Shown: positions 34,035-44,299 of the stretch, one piece after another
Numbering within the stretch: the first letter of the stretch is position 1
Layout: the number at the start of each line of letters is the position of its first letter
Assembly (NCBI RefSeq): GCF_963662805.1
Contig: NZ_OY759856.1
Span: 193,246 to 257,245, forward strand
Source: an uncultured Cohaesibacter sp.
GTDB taxonomy: Bacteria; Pseudomonadota; Alphaproteobacteria; Rhizobiales; Cohaesibacteraceae
Direction: 5' to 3'
DNA: 64,000 nt
Position numbers and translations under genes: made by a program
Notes under the pieces: model-generated
What the model was told of the DNA's origin: nothing
Databases searched by the model: none
Seen by the model: the letters and a program-made list of their open reading frames with translations, nothing else

Positions 34035-36293
34035 ATGCAAAGTCTTGGTTTGAAGTATATGGCTCCCCGAATTGCGCATCGGCCAACACTGATCGCAACT
34101 CTGGCAGCCATCATCACCATCATTGCCGCATTCCTGATGGTCACCGAGACCAGGTTCACAGGCGACATCACCGAAAACCTTCGCAACGATTCCGATACCT
34201 ATCAGTCCTTCCGAGCGCTTGAGGAAAATTTCCATGCCTTCTCAGGCGACGAAAACATCCTCATCCGCACCGAAGACCTGTCCGATCCGAAGGTCTACGA
34301 GAGCTTCCAGAATTTCCTGCTGGACCTGCAATTCGCCCCTCAGGTGACAGCAGCCGTCTCGATTTTCAGCCTGCCATCCGCCCCAGACCCCGACGTCGGG
34401 CAGGCAACCGCGGACACGGGCAGCGGATCCCCGGCTGGCTTCTTTTTGACGAGCCCCAAGGCTCAGGCCCTACCCATCAGGGAGCGCCTGCTTCAGCTTC
34501 GCAGCTCCATTCCCCTTGCCGGACGCATGCTCAGCGAAGATCTCAAGGCCACCATCGTTGTCTTGATGCTGACCCCGGCAGAAGAAGGCGAGCCACGCGG
34601 CCTCAGCCCTCAGAACGTCGAAGAAATCCAGAAACTCGCCGCCGCTTATTCCGACGCCTTTTCCATCTCCTTTGCGGGCATCCCCGAGATCCAGCGCACG
34701 ATCCGCTCGACGCTTTACAGCGACCAGACCAAGATCACGATTGCTTCAACCATCCTCTGCATTCTCGTCGCATGGACCATTTTCCGCTCATGGCGCGGCG
34801 CGATCATCTGCTCACTGCCGCCGATCATCGGCGCGGTCTGGTATTTTGGTGTGCTGGCGATCTTCCGGATCCCGGTCGATTTCCTGACCACCATCATCCC
34901 CACCATGGTGATCGTTGTTTCCTTCGCCGACGGGGTCCATCTTTATATGTCGATCCAGCGCAAGCGAAGTGAGGGAGAAGACATCACTCCGGCGATTTCC
35001 CATGCCATCGCGACCACGGGCCCGGCCTGTTTTCTTGCCAGCCTGACCACAGCCCTCGCCTTTGTCGGCATCGGCCTTGGCGGTGTCCAGACCATGCATC
35101 GTCTGGCAATCACAGGCTCCTTCGGGATCATGCTGGCCTTTCTGTCGGTGATCCTCCTGCTACCGACCCTTGCGCATTTCCTTCTCGATCGCAGGCCCTC
35201 GGCCAAGGCCCACATACCTGCCTTTCTCAAAGCATCAGCTCGGCCCGCAATCTGGCTGGCAACTTCGTTCCGCCGCCCCACGCTCCTCTTCGCCCTCGTC
35301 CTCTCGGTCTTTCTGATCACCATCCACATCATCCTGCCAGCCAGCTTCCGCGTCACCGATTATCTGGCCGAGGACACGTCGATCCGTCAGGACGAGATCT
35401 ATATCGAGGAGAAACTCGGCGGCAGCGGCCAGCTCTATGCCATCATCCCCGATCCGGACGGGAAAAAGGGCCTCAGCACCACCGACCGAACCGAGATTGC
35501 AGCGATCCTCGCCTCTCTCAACAAGAAGATGACCAAACCGCTCGATCCGGAACCGGTCGTCGGCTGGATGCGCCAGCTCGACCATCTGCCGTCAGCGGAC
35601 GAAAATCCCATGATCAGCCGCTTCGTCAGCAAGGACGGCAAGTCCTATCTCATCCCGATCCCCCTCGGCACCATGCTGGCGGGCGAACAGATCAGTGGCT
35701 ATGCGGAAGGTCTCCTCACCCAGCTCAAGCAAGATGGGCTCGAAGGCAAGGCCACCCTTGCCGGACTGTCGCTTCTCACGGGGCGTGAAGCCCCGCAGCT
35801 CATCCGCGACCTGAGAAAAGGACTGATGAGCGCGATTGCCATCGTCATCCTGTCGATCATGATCATCGTCCGCTCGGTGCGTGTTGGCATTGCCTTCATG
35901 TTACCCAACCTGATCCCCATCATGACAGTCGAGGCCTACTTCTGGATCGTCGATCGCCCGCTCAGCATGACCGCTGTCATCGCCCTGACGATTGCTTTTG
36001 GTATCGCTGTCGACAATTCGATTCACCTCTTGAACCAGTTCCGCCACACATCAAAGGCGGAGCCCGGACAGACGATGGAGCTTTCCATGAGCCACGCCAT
36101 CAGCGCCATAACGCCCGCAGTGGTCGCCACGACCCTGCTGTTGGTTGCAGGCCTGTGCATGACTCAGCTAAGCTCCATGCCGTCCGTCTCTCTCTTCGGG
36201 CGACTCGTCATGACAGCCCTGTTCGTGGCCCTTTTGGCCGATCTGTTTCTATTGCCCAGTTTTCTGCTTGCCCTTGAAAGGAAACCCAAATGA
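34035..36293 (+). CDS. RND/MMPL family transporter
   Basis: 752-residue inner-membrane protein with the two-fold RND plan: TM1 LIATLAAIITIIAAFLMV, a periplasmic domain (residues about 35-235), a six-segment bundle starting TIASTILCILVAWTIFRSWR with SFADGVHLYMSIQRKRSEGE and LTTALAFVGIGLGGVQTMHR, a second periplasmic domain (about 410-580), and a second bundle with IALTIAFGIAVDNSIHLLNQ. The GIAVDNSIHLLNQ and FADGVHLY motifs are typical of the MMPL/HpnN-like branch, which exports lipids or hydrophobic compounds. No membrane-fusion or outer-membrane partner is nearby. Overlaps the next gene by 4 bp. Confidence 0.9.
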   Translation: MQSLGLKYMAPRIAHRPTLIATLAAIITIIAAFLMVTETRFTGDITENLRNDSDTYQSFRALEENFHAFSGDENILIRTEDLSDPKVYESFQNFLLDLQFAPQVTAAVSIFSLPSAPDPDVGQATADTGSGSPAGFFLTSPKAQALPIRERLLQLRSSIPLAGRMLSEDLKATIVVLMLTPAEEGEPRGLSPQNVEEIQKLAAAYSDAFSISFAGIPEIQRTIRSTLYSDQTKITIASTILCILVAWTIFRSWRGAIICSLPPIIGAVWYFGVLAIFRIPVDFLTTIIPTMVIVVSFADGVHLYMSIQRKRSEGEDITPAISHAIATTGPACFLASLTTALAFVGIGLGGVQTMHRLAITGSFGIMLAFLSVILLLPTLAHFLLDRRPSAKAHIPAFLKASARPAIWLATSFRRPTLLFALVLSVFLITIHIILPASFRVTDYLAEDTSIRQDEIYIEEKLGGSGQLYAIIPDPDGKKGLSTTDRTEIAAILASLNKKMTKPLDPEPVVGWMRQLDHLPSADENPMISRFVSKDGKSYLIPIPLGTMLAGEQISGYAEGLLTQLKQDGLEGKATLAGLSLLTGREAPQLIRDLRKGLMSAIAIVILSIMIIVRSVRVGIAFMLPNLIPIMTVEAYFWIVDRPLSMTAVIALTIAFGIAVDNSIHLLNQFRHTSKAEPGQTMELSMSHAISAITPAVVATTLLLVAGLCMTQLSSMPSVSLFGRLVMTALFVALLADLFLLPSFLLALERKPK

Positions 36294-36808
36294 GCATGTC
36301 CAGAAAGAACTCTGCTCTGCCATTTCTAGCAATCGCATGCACCCTGTTTTTCGCCGCAGCCCCCACCGGGGCGAAAGCTGACAGCATCCTTGAAAAGCTG
36401 GATGGCGAATGGTTTGGCAAAGGCACCATCGTGAGCAAGGGCGACCAGCCAAGCAACAACCCGCTCGCCTGCCGGCTGAATGCCAAATACAATGTCGGGC
36501 AGAAAAGCCTCAAGCTCAGTGGCCGCTGCGGTTCGGTCAATGCCACGTCCAGCTTTGAATCGACCCTCAAGGAAGCAGCCAATGGCAGCGTCTCGGGCCG
36601 ACCGATCCTGCAGCGCGGAGATCTGGCCAAGATCATCCTGTCCGGCTCACCCTCTGGCAGCAGCCTCAACCTGACCGGCGCCAACGCCACCGACAAGATT
36701 TACGTCAATTTCTCGGTCAAGGGCACGAGCAGTTTCTACTCTCGTTCTGGACGCATTCAGGGCGGCAAGGAAACCAGCACGGTGACCGTCAATTGGGCCA
36801 GACAGTAA
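36290..36808 (+). CDS. Small secreted protein of unknown function
   Basis: 172 residues beginning with a signal peptide (MSMSRKNSALPFLAIACTLF, then FAAAPTGAKA). The mature part is about 140 residues, rich in Ser, Gly and Thr with alternating beta-like pattern (DGEWFGKGTIVSKGDQPSNN, CRLNAKYNVGQKSLKLSGRC). The two Cys flanking the second quoted piece could form a disulfide. The size, N-terminal GEW-G-G motif and pattern suggest a lipocalin-like barrel, but I recognise no family. Its ATGA overlap with the RND gene points to a shared role, perhaps as a periplasmic carrier. Confidence 0.75.
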   Translation: MSMSRKNSALPFLAIACTLFFAAAPTGAKADSILEKLDGEWFGKGTIVSKGDQPSNNPLACRLNAKYNVGQKSLKLSGRCGSVNATSSFESTLKEAANGSVSGRPILQRGDLAKIILSGSPSGSSLNLTGANATDKIYVNFSVKGTSSFYSRSGRIQGGKETSTVTVNWARQ

Positions 36809-36835
36809 CGCCCTCCAGCAGACAGAAAGTCTCCG

Positions 36836-37519
36836 TCAGGAAAAGGGACAGGGGCTGACAAAGTCCATCCACGCCCCAATGGCCGGATGGATCAGCCCCA
36901 GCCGTTCTGCATGGAGCAGCAGGCGGTCAGCAGACGCGAGCGCGTCACCTTCCGCATAGAAGCGATCCCCCATGATCACATGACCAAGGCTTTGCATGTG
37001 AACCCGGAGCTGATGGGAGCGCCCGGTGTGTGGCGTCAGCCTCACCAACGTTGAGCGCTCATCGCGAGCCAACACCTCCCAATCCGTCGTCGCTTTCTTG
37101 CCATGCTCGAAAGAGACCATCTGCTTGGGACGGTTCGGCCAGTCGCAGATGAGCGGCAGATCGACATGCCCCGCATCCTCCGCCATCACGCCCCAGACCC
37201 GAGCGATGTAGGATTTCTGCACCTTGCGCTTTTCGAACTGACGACCAAGATTGCGATGGCTGGCATCATTCAGCGCCAGCACCATAATGCCTGATGTGTC
37301 CATGTCGAGACGATGCACGATCCGAGCATCACCCAGCACCTTCTGCGCCCGAAACTCGACACAGTCCCAATGCGCCTCGTCCTTGCCGGGCACGCTGAGC
37401 AACCCCGACGGCTTGTCGATAATCGCAATATGCTCATCCGCATAAAGCACGCTGAGATACGGCTCTTGCGGTGGGCAATAGTCAACGAGAGGCGGGGTGA
37501 GACTGGGTGGATGTGTCAT
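36836..37519 (-). CDS. rluA: RluA-family RNA pseudouridine synthase
   Basis: 227 residues from the ATG at 37519 (MTHPPSLTPPLVDYCPPQEP); the frame continues 13 codons upstream. Catalytic motif RIVHRLDMDTSGIMVLALN with the active Asp, substrate motif TGRSHQLRVHMQSLGHVIMG and the N-terminal YADEHIAIIDKPSGLLSVPG are those of single-domain RluA enzymes, which modify 23S rRNA U746 and tRNA U32. There is no S4 domain, as in E. coli RluA. The gene stands alone and converges on the secreted-protein gene. Confidence 0.88.
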   Translation of the reverse strand: MTHPPSLTPPLVDYCPPQEPYLSVLYADEHIAIIDKPSGLLSVPGKDEAHWDCVEFRAQKVLGDARIVHRLDMDTSGIMVLALNDASHRNLGRQFEKRKVQKSYIARVWGVMAEDAGHVDLPLICDWPNRPKQMVSFEHGKKATTDWEVLARDERSTLVRLTPHTGRSHQLRVHMQSLGHVIMGDRFYAEGDALASADRLLLHAERLGLIHPAIGAWMDFVSPCPFS

Positions 37520-38076
37520 TGGCTCCATATGCACGAGCCGATCCGCAACGTCAATCATATCGCAGGCTCATCTCTGGCACCTCACTACCCCCAACACTCC
37601 CGCACCGATCTGATTCGATCATGGCCCGCTACTCCACCTCACATCTTGATAGATTAAACCAAAGTAGAGCAACCGGGCCACACCACATACCCCGGCGTCA
37701 TTTCGCACCTGCAAAAACAATAACATTGAAATTATACTTTAAGATATGAAGAATTGACCGAACTATAGGAAATTCACTTCTTAATCAGCGCTTCAAAACT
37801 CAAATAATTCAGCCCTTAACGCTTTTAGCGACTAAAGAATGAGGGAATTATACGAAACATCAATTGAATTGAACGGACCTCTCATTTTACATCACTCACA
37901 AGCCAAGCACCCTGTGCGTCTTGGCTCTTTTATACAAATGATCCTGCCAGAAGCAGACTGCACAAACCGGTATCGGGGCCAGAAAGAGGAACCTGTTCCT
38001 AGAATATCAGCAGTCGGACGGCGGGGTTTCCAGGAATGAGAACCGGCTCGCCGGTTCAACCTCAATGGGGGGAATT
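37520..38076. other. AT-rich intergenic region
   Basis: No gene recognised; short open frames here lack ribosome sites and conserved look. The stretch 37690-37890 is notably AT-rich compared with the surrounding genes and is likely to hold the promoters of the divergently placed rluA-like gene and the symporter operon. A small perfect hairpin, AACCGGctcgCCGGTT, lies at 38041-38056 in the symporter leader. Confidence 0.5.
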
Positions 38077-38337
38077 ATGGCCGAGAACAATGAATCCGGA
38101 CATGCCTATTGGAAGGCCAACCTCAACCTCATCGCGATCTGCCTAGTTATCTGGTTCGTGGTGTCGTTCGGCTTTGGCCTGCTTCTTCGTCCTGCACTGT
38201 CAGGCATCGCAGTTGGTGGTAGCGACCTGGGCTTCTGGTTTGCCCAGCAGGGATCCATCTGGGTCTTCCTTGCGCTCATCTTTTTCTACGCATGGCGCAT
38301 GAACGCCATCGATAAGAAATATGGCGTCGAAGAGTAA
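38077..38337 (+). CDS. DUF4212 small membrane protein, symporter partner
   Basis: 86 residues with two membrane segments (LIAICLVIWFVVSFGFGLLL and a second around IWVFLALIFFYAWRM), followed by a short basic tail. The DUF4212 family is found next to sodium:solute symporters of the VC_2705 subfamily, analogous to YjcH beside ActP. I choose the ATG at 38077 (MAENNESGHAYW) because GGGGGGAATT directly precedes it. The symporter follows after 121 bp. Probably a small symporter subunit. Confidence 0.88.
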   Translation: MAENNESGHAYWKANLNLIAICLVIWFVVSFGFGLLLRPALSGIAVGGSDLGFWFAQQGSIWVFLALIFFYAWRMNAIDKKYGVEE

Positions 38338-38458
38338 TCAGACCCTCTTGCGTTCCTAGAGCAACGCAACAGCGTACCAGTTTATTGATGTCACGCGTAT
38401 CCAATACAAATAAATCCGAAACTGTCCAGGATACGCAGTCGGACAGCGGAGCGAGATA

Positions 38459-40231
38459 ATGGATCTTCAAACCCTTACCTACATCGTTGTGGGCGCCTCC
38501 TTTGCGCTTTACATCGGGATTGCCTTCTGGGCACGAGCCGGTTCCACCGGTGAGTTTTATGCCGCCGGTCGCGGCGTTCACCCCGTTGCCAATGGCATGG
38601 CAACCGCCGCTGACTGGATGTCGGCAGCGTCCTTCATTTCCATGGCCGGGATCATTTCCTTCAGCGGCTACAATGCCTCCGCCTATCTGATGGGCTGGAC
38701 CGGTGGTTACGTGCTGCTGGCCATGCTGCTGGCCCCGTACCTGCGCAAGTTCGGCAAGTTCACCGTGCCGGAATTCATCGGCGACCGCTTCTATTCGTCA
38801 ACCGCCCGCATCGTGGCCGTTATCTGCCTGATCATCTGCTCGATCACCTACGTTATTGGCCAGATGAAGGGTGTCGGCGTGGCCTTCTCGCGCTTCCTCG
38901 AAGTGGACGCATCGACCGGTCTGATCATCGGTACCGCGATCGTCTTCCTCTATGCGGTTCAGGGCGGCATGAAGGGCATCACCTACACCCAGATCGCCCA
39001 GTATATTGTGCTGATCCTCGCCTACACCATTCCGGCGATCTTCATCTCCATGGAACTGACCGGCAATTTCCTGCCGCAGGTCGGCCTCTTCTCTGATCAC
39101 GTTTCGGGCGCACCATTGCTGTCCAAACTCGATCAGGTGGTCACGGATCTTGGGTTTGCGGAATATACCGCCTACACCAACAATCCGCTCAACATGTTCC
39201 TCTTCACCATGTCGCTGATGATCGGCACAGCGGGTCTGCCGCACGTCATCATCCGCTTCTTCACCGTGCCCAAAGTCTCCGACGCACGCTGGACCGCTGG
39301 CTGGTCTCTGGTCTTCATCGCGATCCTCTACACCACCGCTCCCGGCGTTGGCGCAATGGCCCGCATGAACCTGATGGACACCATCCAGACCGGTGAAATC
39401 GGCGCCGAAGATGGCAACCTTCTGTATGAAAGCCGCCCCGACTGGTTCAAGAACTGGGAGACCACCGGCCTTCTGAAGTTCGAAGACAAAAACGGTGATG
39501 GCCGCATCCAGTACTACAACGACAGCTCCGAAGCTTTCAAATCCAAGGCAGACGAATTCGGCTGGCAGGGCAACGAGCTGACCGTGGACCGTGACATCAT
39601 GGTTCTGGCCAACCCGGAAATCGCCAAGCTTCCGAACTGGGTGATTGCACTGGTTGCAGCCGGCGGTCTCGCCGCCGCACTTTCCACCGCAGCCGGTCTC
39701 TTGATGGCCATTTCCTCGGCCGTGTCCCATGACCTGCTGAAGGGCACCTTCGCCCCTGACATCACGGAAAAACAGGAGCTGCTGTGGGCCCGAATTTCGA
39801 TGGGTGTCGCCATCGTGATTTCCGCCTATCTCGGCCTCAATCCTCCGGGCTTCGCCGCTCAGGTGGTGGCTCTGGCCTTCGGCCTTGCAGCATCCTCCAT
39901 CTTCCCGGCGCTGATGATGGGGATCTTCTCCAAGCGGGTGAACTCCAAGGGCGCGATCTACGGCATGATCGCCGGCATTCTCGCCACCCTGCTCTACATC
40001 TTCATGTACAAGGGCTGGTTCTTCATCCCTGGCACCAACATGCTGCCCAACACCTCTGAAAACCACCTTCTGGGCATCACCCCTGAAGCCTTTGGTACCA
40101 TTGGCGCGATCATCAACTTCGCAGTTGCCTATCTCGTCTCCTCGGTTACCGAAGAACCGCCGCAGGAAATCCAAGAGCTGGTCGAGAGCATTCGTGTACC
40201 GAAAGGTGCCGGCGCAGCGGTCGATCACTAA
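38459..40231 (+). CDS. Sodium:solute symporter, VC_2705/ActP-like
   Basis: 590-residue SSS-family permease, probably for acetate or another small carboxylate. About 13 membrane segments. Typical core: FYAAGRGVHPVANGMATAAD, WMSAASFISMAGIISFSGYN, YVIGQMKGVGVAFSRFLEVD, and Na+-site region AAALSTAAGLLMAISSAVSH. A hydrophilic loop of about 75 residues (about 318-392, ESRPDWFKNWETTGLLKFED, then KNGDGRIQYYNDSSEAF) carries an EF-hand-like DKNGDG motif and marks the VC_2705 branch. GGAGCGAGATA precedes the ATG. Followed by a strong terminator. Confidence 0.92.
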   Translation: MDLQTLTYIVVGASFALYIGIAFWARAGSTGEFYAAGRGVHPVANGMATAADWMSAASFISMAGIISFSGYNASAYLMGWTGGYVLLAMLLAPYLRKFGKFTVPEFIGDRFYSSTARIVAVICLIICSITYVIGQMKGVGVAFSRFLEVDASTGLIIGTAIVFLYAVQGGMKGITYTQIAQYIVLILAYTIPAIFISMELTGNFLPQVGLFSDHVSGAPLLSKLDQVVTDLGFAEYTAYTNNPLNMFLFTMSLMIGTAGLPHVIIRFFTVPKVSDARWTAGWSLVFIAILYTTAPGVGAMARMNLMDTIQTGEIGAEDGNLLYESRPDWFKNWETTGLLKFEDKNGDGRIQYYNDSSEAFKSKADEFGWQGNELTVDRDIMVLANPEIAKLPNWVIALVAAGGLAAALSTAAGLLMAISSAVSHDLLKGTFAPDITEKQELLWARISMGVAIVISAYLGLNPPGFAAQVVALAFGLAASSIFPALMMGIFSKRVNSKGAIYGMIAGILATLLYIFMYKGWFFIPGTNMLPNTSENHLLGITPEAFGTIGAIINFAVAYLVSSVTEEPPQEIQELVESIRVPKGAGAAVDH

Positions 40232-40290
40232 GACAAGCAACACAGGGATCCCAACCGGTCCTTGTGACCCTGATCAAGGACACGACAAGA

Positions 40291-40326
40291 GATCCCGCCG
40301 AGCCTTTCGGTGGGATCTTTTTTTTA
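40291..40326 (+). terminator. Intrinsic terminator after the symporter gene
   Basis: Stem GATCCCGCCGAG with TTCGGTGGGATC (two G-T wobbles), tight loop, then eight T. It separates the symporter from the downstream signalling gene or makes a partial stop. Confidence 0.85.
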
Positions 40327-40370
40327 AAAGACAGTATTACCGTTTGAGGCATGACTTGGGAGGGCCAACC

Positions 40371-42240
40371 ATGAGCGGAACAGATTACGCGAGCTTTGCC
40401 GACAAGGGCGACTTCACCGATTTCGCCTCGCACCGGCATCCGTTCGACCTCTTGGAGATGGCGGAACTCGAAACCCTCTCGAAAGTCACCTCGGTGCTCG
40501 ACGTCAAGGAGGGCGAAGCGATCGTCGAGGTCGGGCAGCGTCTGCCGGGCCTCTATCTGATCCGGTCCGGTGCCGTTGACCTCATCACGCCGGAAAACAG
40601 CCTCCTGCTCCATCTCAATGTCGGCAACTGTTTTGGCGAGCGCGCCATGCTCGGCAATGGCGAAGCCCCGAACAGCGCTGTCGCCAGCGAGGACAGCACG
40701 ATCTATGTCATTCCCAAGGCGGAATTCAAACGCCTGATCCAGCTCTATCCCTCCTTCCACGCCTATTTCGACAGTTCGCTGGTCAAGAAGAGCACCAAGG
40801 CCCAAGCCTCGGACACCACCGCCAGCCTGATCGCCATCACGGTTGGCGAATTGATGACCCGCTCGCCGATCACTGTCTCCCCCGATGTGCCGGTCACCGA
40901 GGCCGCCAAGATCATGGGCGAGAACAAGATCTCCTGCATATTGGTCACCGAGCAGAATCGCCTGATCGGCATTCTGACCTCTGGCGACCTCACCCACCGC
41001 GTTGTCGCCGCCTCCCGCCCGCTAGACACGCCGGTTCGCGAGGTGATGACCGCCGACCCTTATACATTGGGTCCGGATGCCCTCGGCTTTGATGCCATGA
41101 TGGCCATGATGGAACGCGCCCATACCCACCTGCCCATCGTCGACAATGGCCAGCTGGTCGGCATCCTGACCAACACCAATCTGGTGCGTCGACAGGCGGT
41201 CTCGGCACCCTTTCTCATTCGCGACCTGCAACGCCAGTCCGATTTCGAGAGCCTCGCCAAAATCGTCGCCAAGGTGCCGCAAATGCTGGCCCAGCTCGTC
41301 GGCAGCGGCGTTGACGCCCACAACATCGGCCGCATCGTCACCAATGTCACCGACAGCCTCACCCGCCGTCTGGTGCAAATGGCCGAAGACAAAATGGGCC
41401 CCGCACCCGTTCCCTATCTGTGGCTCGCCTGTGGCTCACAGGGGAGGCAGGAACAGACCGGCGTCTCCGATCAGGACAATTGCCTCATCCTTGATGAAAG
41501 CTACAATGAGGCCGAGCATGGCGACTGGTTCCGCGCCTTTGCGCAATATGTCTCGGACGGCCTTGATGCTTCCGGCTTCTATTATTGCCCCGGCGAGATG
41601 ATGGCCACCAACCCGCGCTGGTGCCAGCCAGCCTCCGTCTGGCGCGGCTATTTCGACAAGTGGATCGACAAGCCCGACCCCATGGCCCAGATGCTGGCCA
41701 GCGTCATGTTTGACCTGCGGCCCATCGTCGGCGAGGAAAGCCTGTTTCGCGGCATGCAGCAGGAAACGCTGGAAAAGGCCAAGAAGAACAGCATCTTCCG
41801 CGCCCACATGATTGCCAATTCCCTCAACCACACGCCGCCGCTGAGCTTCTTTCGCGGCTTTGCCCTGATCAGAAAAGGCGAGCACAAGGACACACTCGAC
41901 CTCAAACTGAATGGCATCGTGCGATTGTCGACCTTGCCCGCGCTTATGCGCTCGAAGGAGCCATCGCTGCCGCCAACACCCGCGAAACGCCTGCTCAGCG
42001 CCAAGGAGATCGGCGTCCTGTCCAGCGCTGGGGGCGCAGGATCTCATCGATGCCTATGATCTCATTTTCGAGACCCGCCTCGAGCATCAGGCCCGGCAGA
42101 TCCGCGAAGGCGAAAAGCCCGACAATTACATGACCCCTGCCAGCCTCAGCGAGCTCGAACGCAACCACTTGAAGGATGCCTTCATGGTCATCAAGACGCT
42201 ACAGTCCGCGCTTGGCAGCACATCCGGCGCGCGCACCTGA
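40371..42240 (+). CDS. Cyclic-nucleotide-binding/CBS/DUF294 nucleotidyltransferase-like protein (frameshifted)
   Basis: About 622 residues after correcting three indels. Domains: cNMP-binding-like (about 25-140, GLYLIRSGAVDLITPENSLL, GNCFGERAMLGNGE), two CBS domains (about 155-280, VTVGELMTRSPITVSP-like and VREVMTADPYTLGPDALGFD), a DUF294 nucleotidyltransferase-like domain (ACGSQGRQEQTGVSDQDNCL, the G-S/D-x-D pattern) and the DUF294 C-terminal helical domain. Breaks: a missing C near 41922, an extra A in 41985-41987 and an extra G in 42030-42034; repaired, the end reads GAQDLIDAYDLIFETRLEHQ and stops at 42240. Start ATG follows TTGGGAGGGCCAACC. This family accompanies ActP-like symporters. 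Confidence 0.85.
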
Positions 42241-42378
42241 GGGGCGGAAAGCTGGGCGAGGAGCAATCTGGTCACACCCGACGAAATGCTGCCTTATCAA
42301 TGACATGCATTCCGTGCCACAACAGCAACAACCGGCATCGCCGCACCTGAAACACCCAAAGAAGATCGGGCCCGTTAC

Positions 42379-42896
42379 ATGCTTTTCATTCTGCTCGGAA
42401 CCTTCGTCGCCGGCATTGGCGCGGCCGGATTGGCCATCTCCCTCTACAAGTTCGTGCTCAGGAAACCGCGCCCGAAATGGGTCGTTCCCACCTCCGCAGG
42501 CGTCGCCATGATCTTGCTTCAGGTCGTTCTCGACTATGGCTGGTACAGCCGCGCGACGGCGGATTTCGGCGATGATATCGTGGTCATCCAGTCGGCTCAG
42601 GGCACAAGCCTCCTCCAGCCCCTCTCCTACATCGTACCGCGCACCGACCGTTTCCTCGCCCTCGACAAGCGCTCGATCAGGACTAACGACGCCTTGCCGG
42701 GTCTGCGCCTCGTCAGCCTGTTTCAGCCTCAAAGGACGGCCCGACCCTGACCATTCTCAATCTCATCGATTGCACCGCAGGCCGCCGCAGCGACTGGGCC
42801 AGCAGCGACCCAGTCTCTCCCGACGCCGTCACCACCAAAGCGAACTGGCGCCCACTGGAACCCGATAGCCCGCTGCTGGCAGCTGCGTGTGAGTAA
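42379..42896 (+). CDS. Small membrane protein, unrecognised (frameshifted)
   Basis: About 172 residues if one T is added to the TTT at 42721-42723. N-terminal half has two hydrophobic segments (MLFILLGTFVAGIGAAGLAI and WVVPTSAGVAMILLQVVLDY); the rest is soluble and, after joining frames, reads GLRLVSLF-SASKDGPTLTIL, then NLIDCTAGRRSDWASSDP and ends ...LLAAACE at 42896. I recognise no family. Same strand as the DUF294 gene, 138 bp downstream, so possibly co-transcribed. Confidence 0.6.
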
Positions 42897-43049
42897 GGAC
42901 GGGTGGGTGGACGAAGCGGATATCCGCTACATATGGTTGAATGTCTTGTGCAATGTCTTCCGAAGACACTTATGAAACACCTCTTGTCGACTTGGGAATG
43001 CCCGCTTGATTTAAAAAGGCTTGATTAAAGTGTTTTGCTTCTAAACATT

Positions 43050-43894
43050 CTATTCCAAGCATTGCATTAGAACTGGACTTTTGTGATTAGCATTGTCTGC
43101 TTCGAAAAGTTCGCCTTTCAATTCTACCGGAGTTCCCTCAATGAACTGGAGATCAGGGCACGCTAAATGGATTGCTTGGTACCTTCCCTTTTTCCCATTT
43201 ATGCAGACACCACCCGATACATATAAAAACATTGCTGAATCTTTGCGGTCTCCGCTTCTTACGCTTTCAAATTCGGGTGGTCCAGGTAATGCAAATACTG
43301 AATAAGAAGCCCGTAAGGGATACCCGAGTATTAAGTTTGTGGCATGCCTCGATGTATTTGAATTGATCTCTAAAGCCATACCGAAATCGGTTTGTTTGTT
43401 GATACTCTCAGGACCAATTGTCCGATTTCCGGATTCAGTCACATCCACCAGAAAAGACATGCTCTGGCTGTAGTCCATAGCAAGCTCAAGGCATGTTGGT
43501 TTAGGTTCATCCTCACCTTCGGCGAAGGGAGTGACAACGGTTTCAAAGCTTGGTTCTTCTGAAGCATACCAATGCCAAAATTGCTCAATGTTTTCATACG
43601 TGGACACCAGCAGCGTTTAGAACCATGCCAGCGGCTTTGTCGGCTTGTTGAATCTGCTTTTCCGTCGCACCAATCACATCTTGCCAAGTATTGTGACCTA
43701 AATCCTTTAGTGCAACGTTCTATCATTTCCGGTAGAGCGCTTCCTTTGAGAAAATAGTATCGGCTGGCATGGTACAAGTGATCAGCTGTATATCCAGTTG
43801 CAGTTAAGTTGCTTTGCGGCGCTTCAGGGCTCCGTTCACAAGCTGCCGAAGACACGAAGGCGAGAGTAAAGCCGACTACGAACAAATACTTCAT
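43050..43894 (-). pseudogene. Lipoprotein-like hypothetical gene, broken by at least two frameshifts
   Basis: Opposite strand to its neighbours. The 5' frame begins MKYLFVVGFTLAFVSSAACE, a signal peptide with lipobox-like SAAC, and runs to about 43720; the middle resumes as LKDLGHNTWQDVIGATEKQI, then QQADKAAGMVLN; the 3' frame as LLVSTYENIEQFWHWYASEE and continues to the stop at 43050. Together about 280 residues. No family recognised. GC content is lower than in the surrounding genes, a hint of recent acquisition. Damage may be sequencing error. Confidence 0.55.
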
Positions 43895-44053
43895 ATGCGT
43901 CTCTCATGGCATGAAATGGTTTGCTTGCAACTATTAAGATTAAATCTAATCGTTTTCACTCAATTGAATATGCAACTATTGGTCAAAAGCGATCTTATTC
44001 AGCTCTCGGAACAAATCCGGAGATTGGTCGATCAGATCGCCGAAATGGAATGA

Positions 44054-44268
44054 TCAGGATTTCGTGTCCGCTTCAAGTGTTCTCAAAGTAATGTCAAACG
44101 CCCAGTCAGGAACATCGCTCTGGAGTGTTGGCACTGCGATACGGGGCAAATCGAGTGCTCGTCAGGAATGTTTTAACTGAATGTCTTGATCGGACTCATA
44201 CCGGCCCTACGCGTCGCGTCCTTGAGCGATTGAGATCAGCGCCTTGCCCTCTTCCTCCAGCCCATCGG
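44054..44268 (-). pseudogene. Remnant or frameshifted small gene, unrecognised
   Basis: Three protein-like pieces follow in changing frames on the minus strand: LEEEGKALISIAQGRDA, then RYESDQDIQLKHS, then ALDLPRIAVPTLQSDVPDWA and FDITLRTLEADTKS up to the stop at 44054. Together they would make a protein of about 70-80 residues. I recognise no family. Coding character is only suggestive. The bases between 43895 and 44053 show nothing definite. Confidence 0.3.
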
Positions 44269-44299
44269 GCCACTATCGTCCCACCAAAACAAGTGAGTG

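Noticed and set aside
37839..38039. Plus-strand open frame of 66 codons before the DUF4212 gene
   Set aside because: Lies in AT-rich intergenic DNA without ribosome site or family features.
38798..40243. Minus-strand open frame of 481 codons opposite the symporter
   Set aside because: Antisense shadow of a clear membrane transporter gene; His/Asp/Gly-rich product without domains.
40092..40370. Upstream extension of the DUF294 gene frame into the symporter gene and terminator
   Set aside because: It would translate through the terminator; the ATG at 40371 has a strong ribosome site and the family N-terminus.
43814..44053. Plus-strand frame ending QLSEQIRRLVDQIAEME
   Set aside because: Helical ending looks protein-like, but the start overlaps the lipoprotein 5' end on the other strand and there is no ribosome site or homologue that I recognise.
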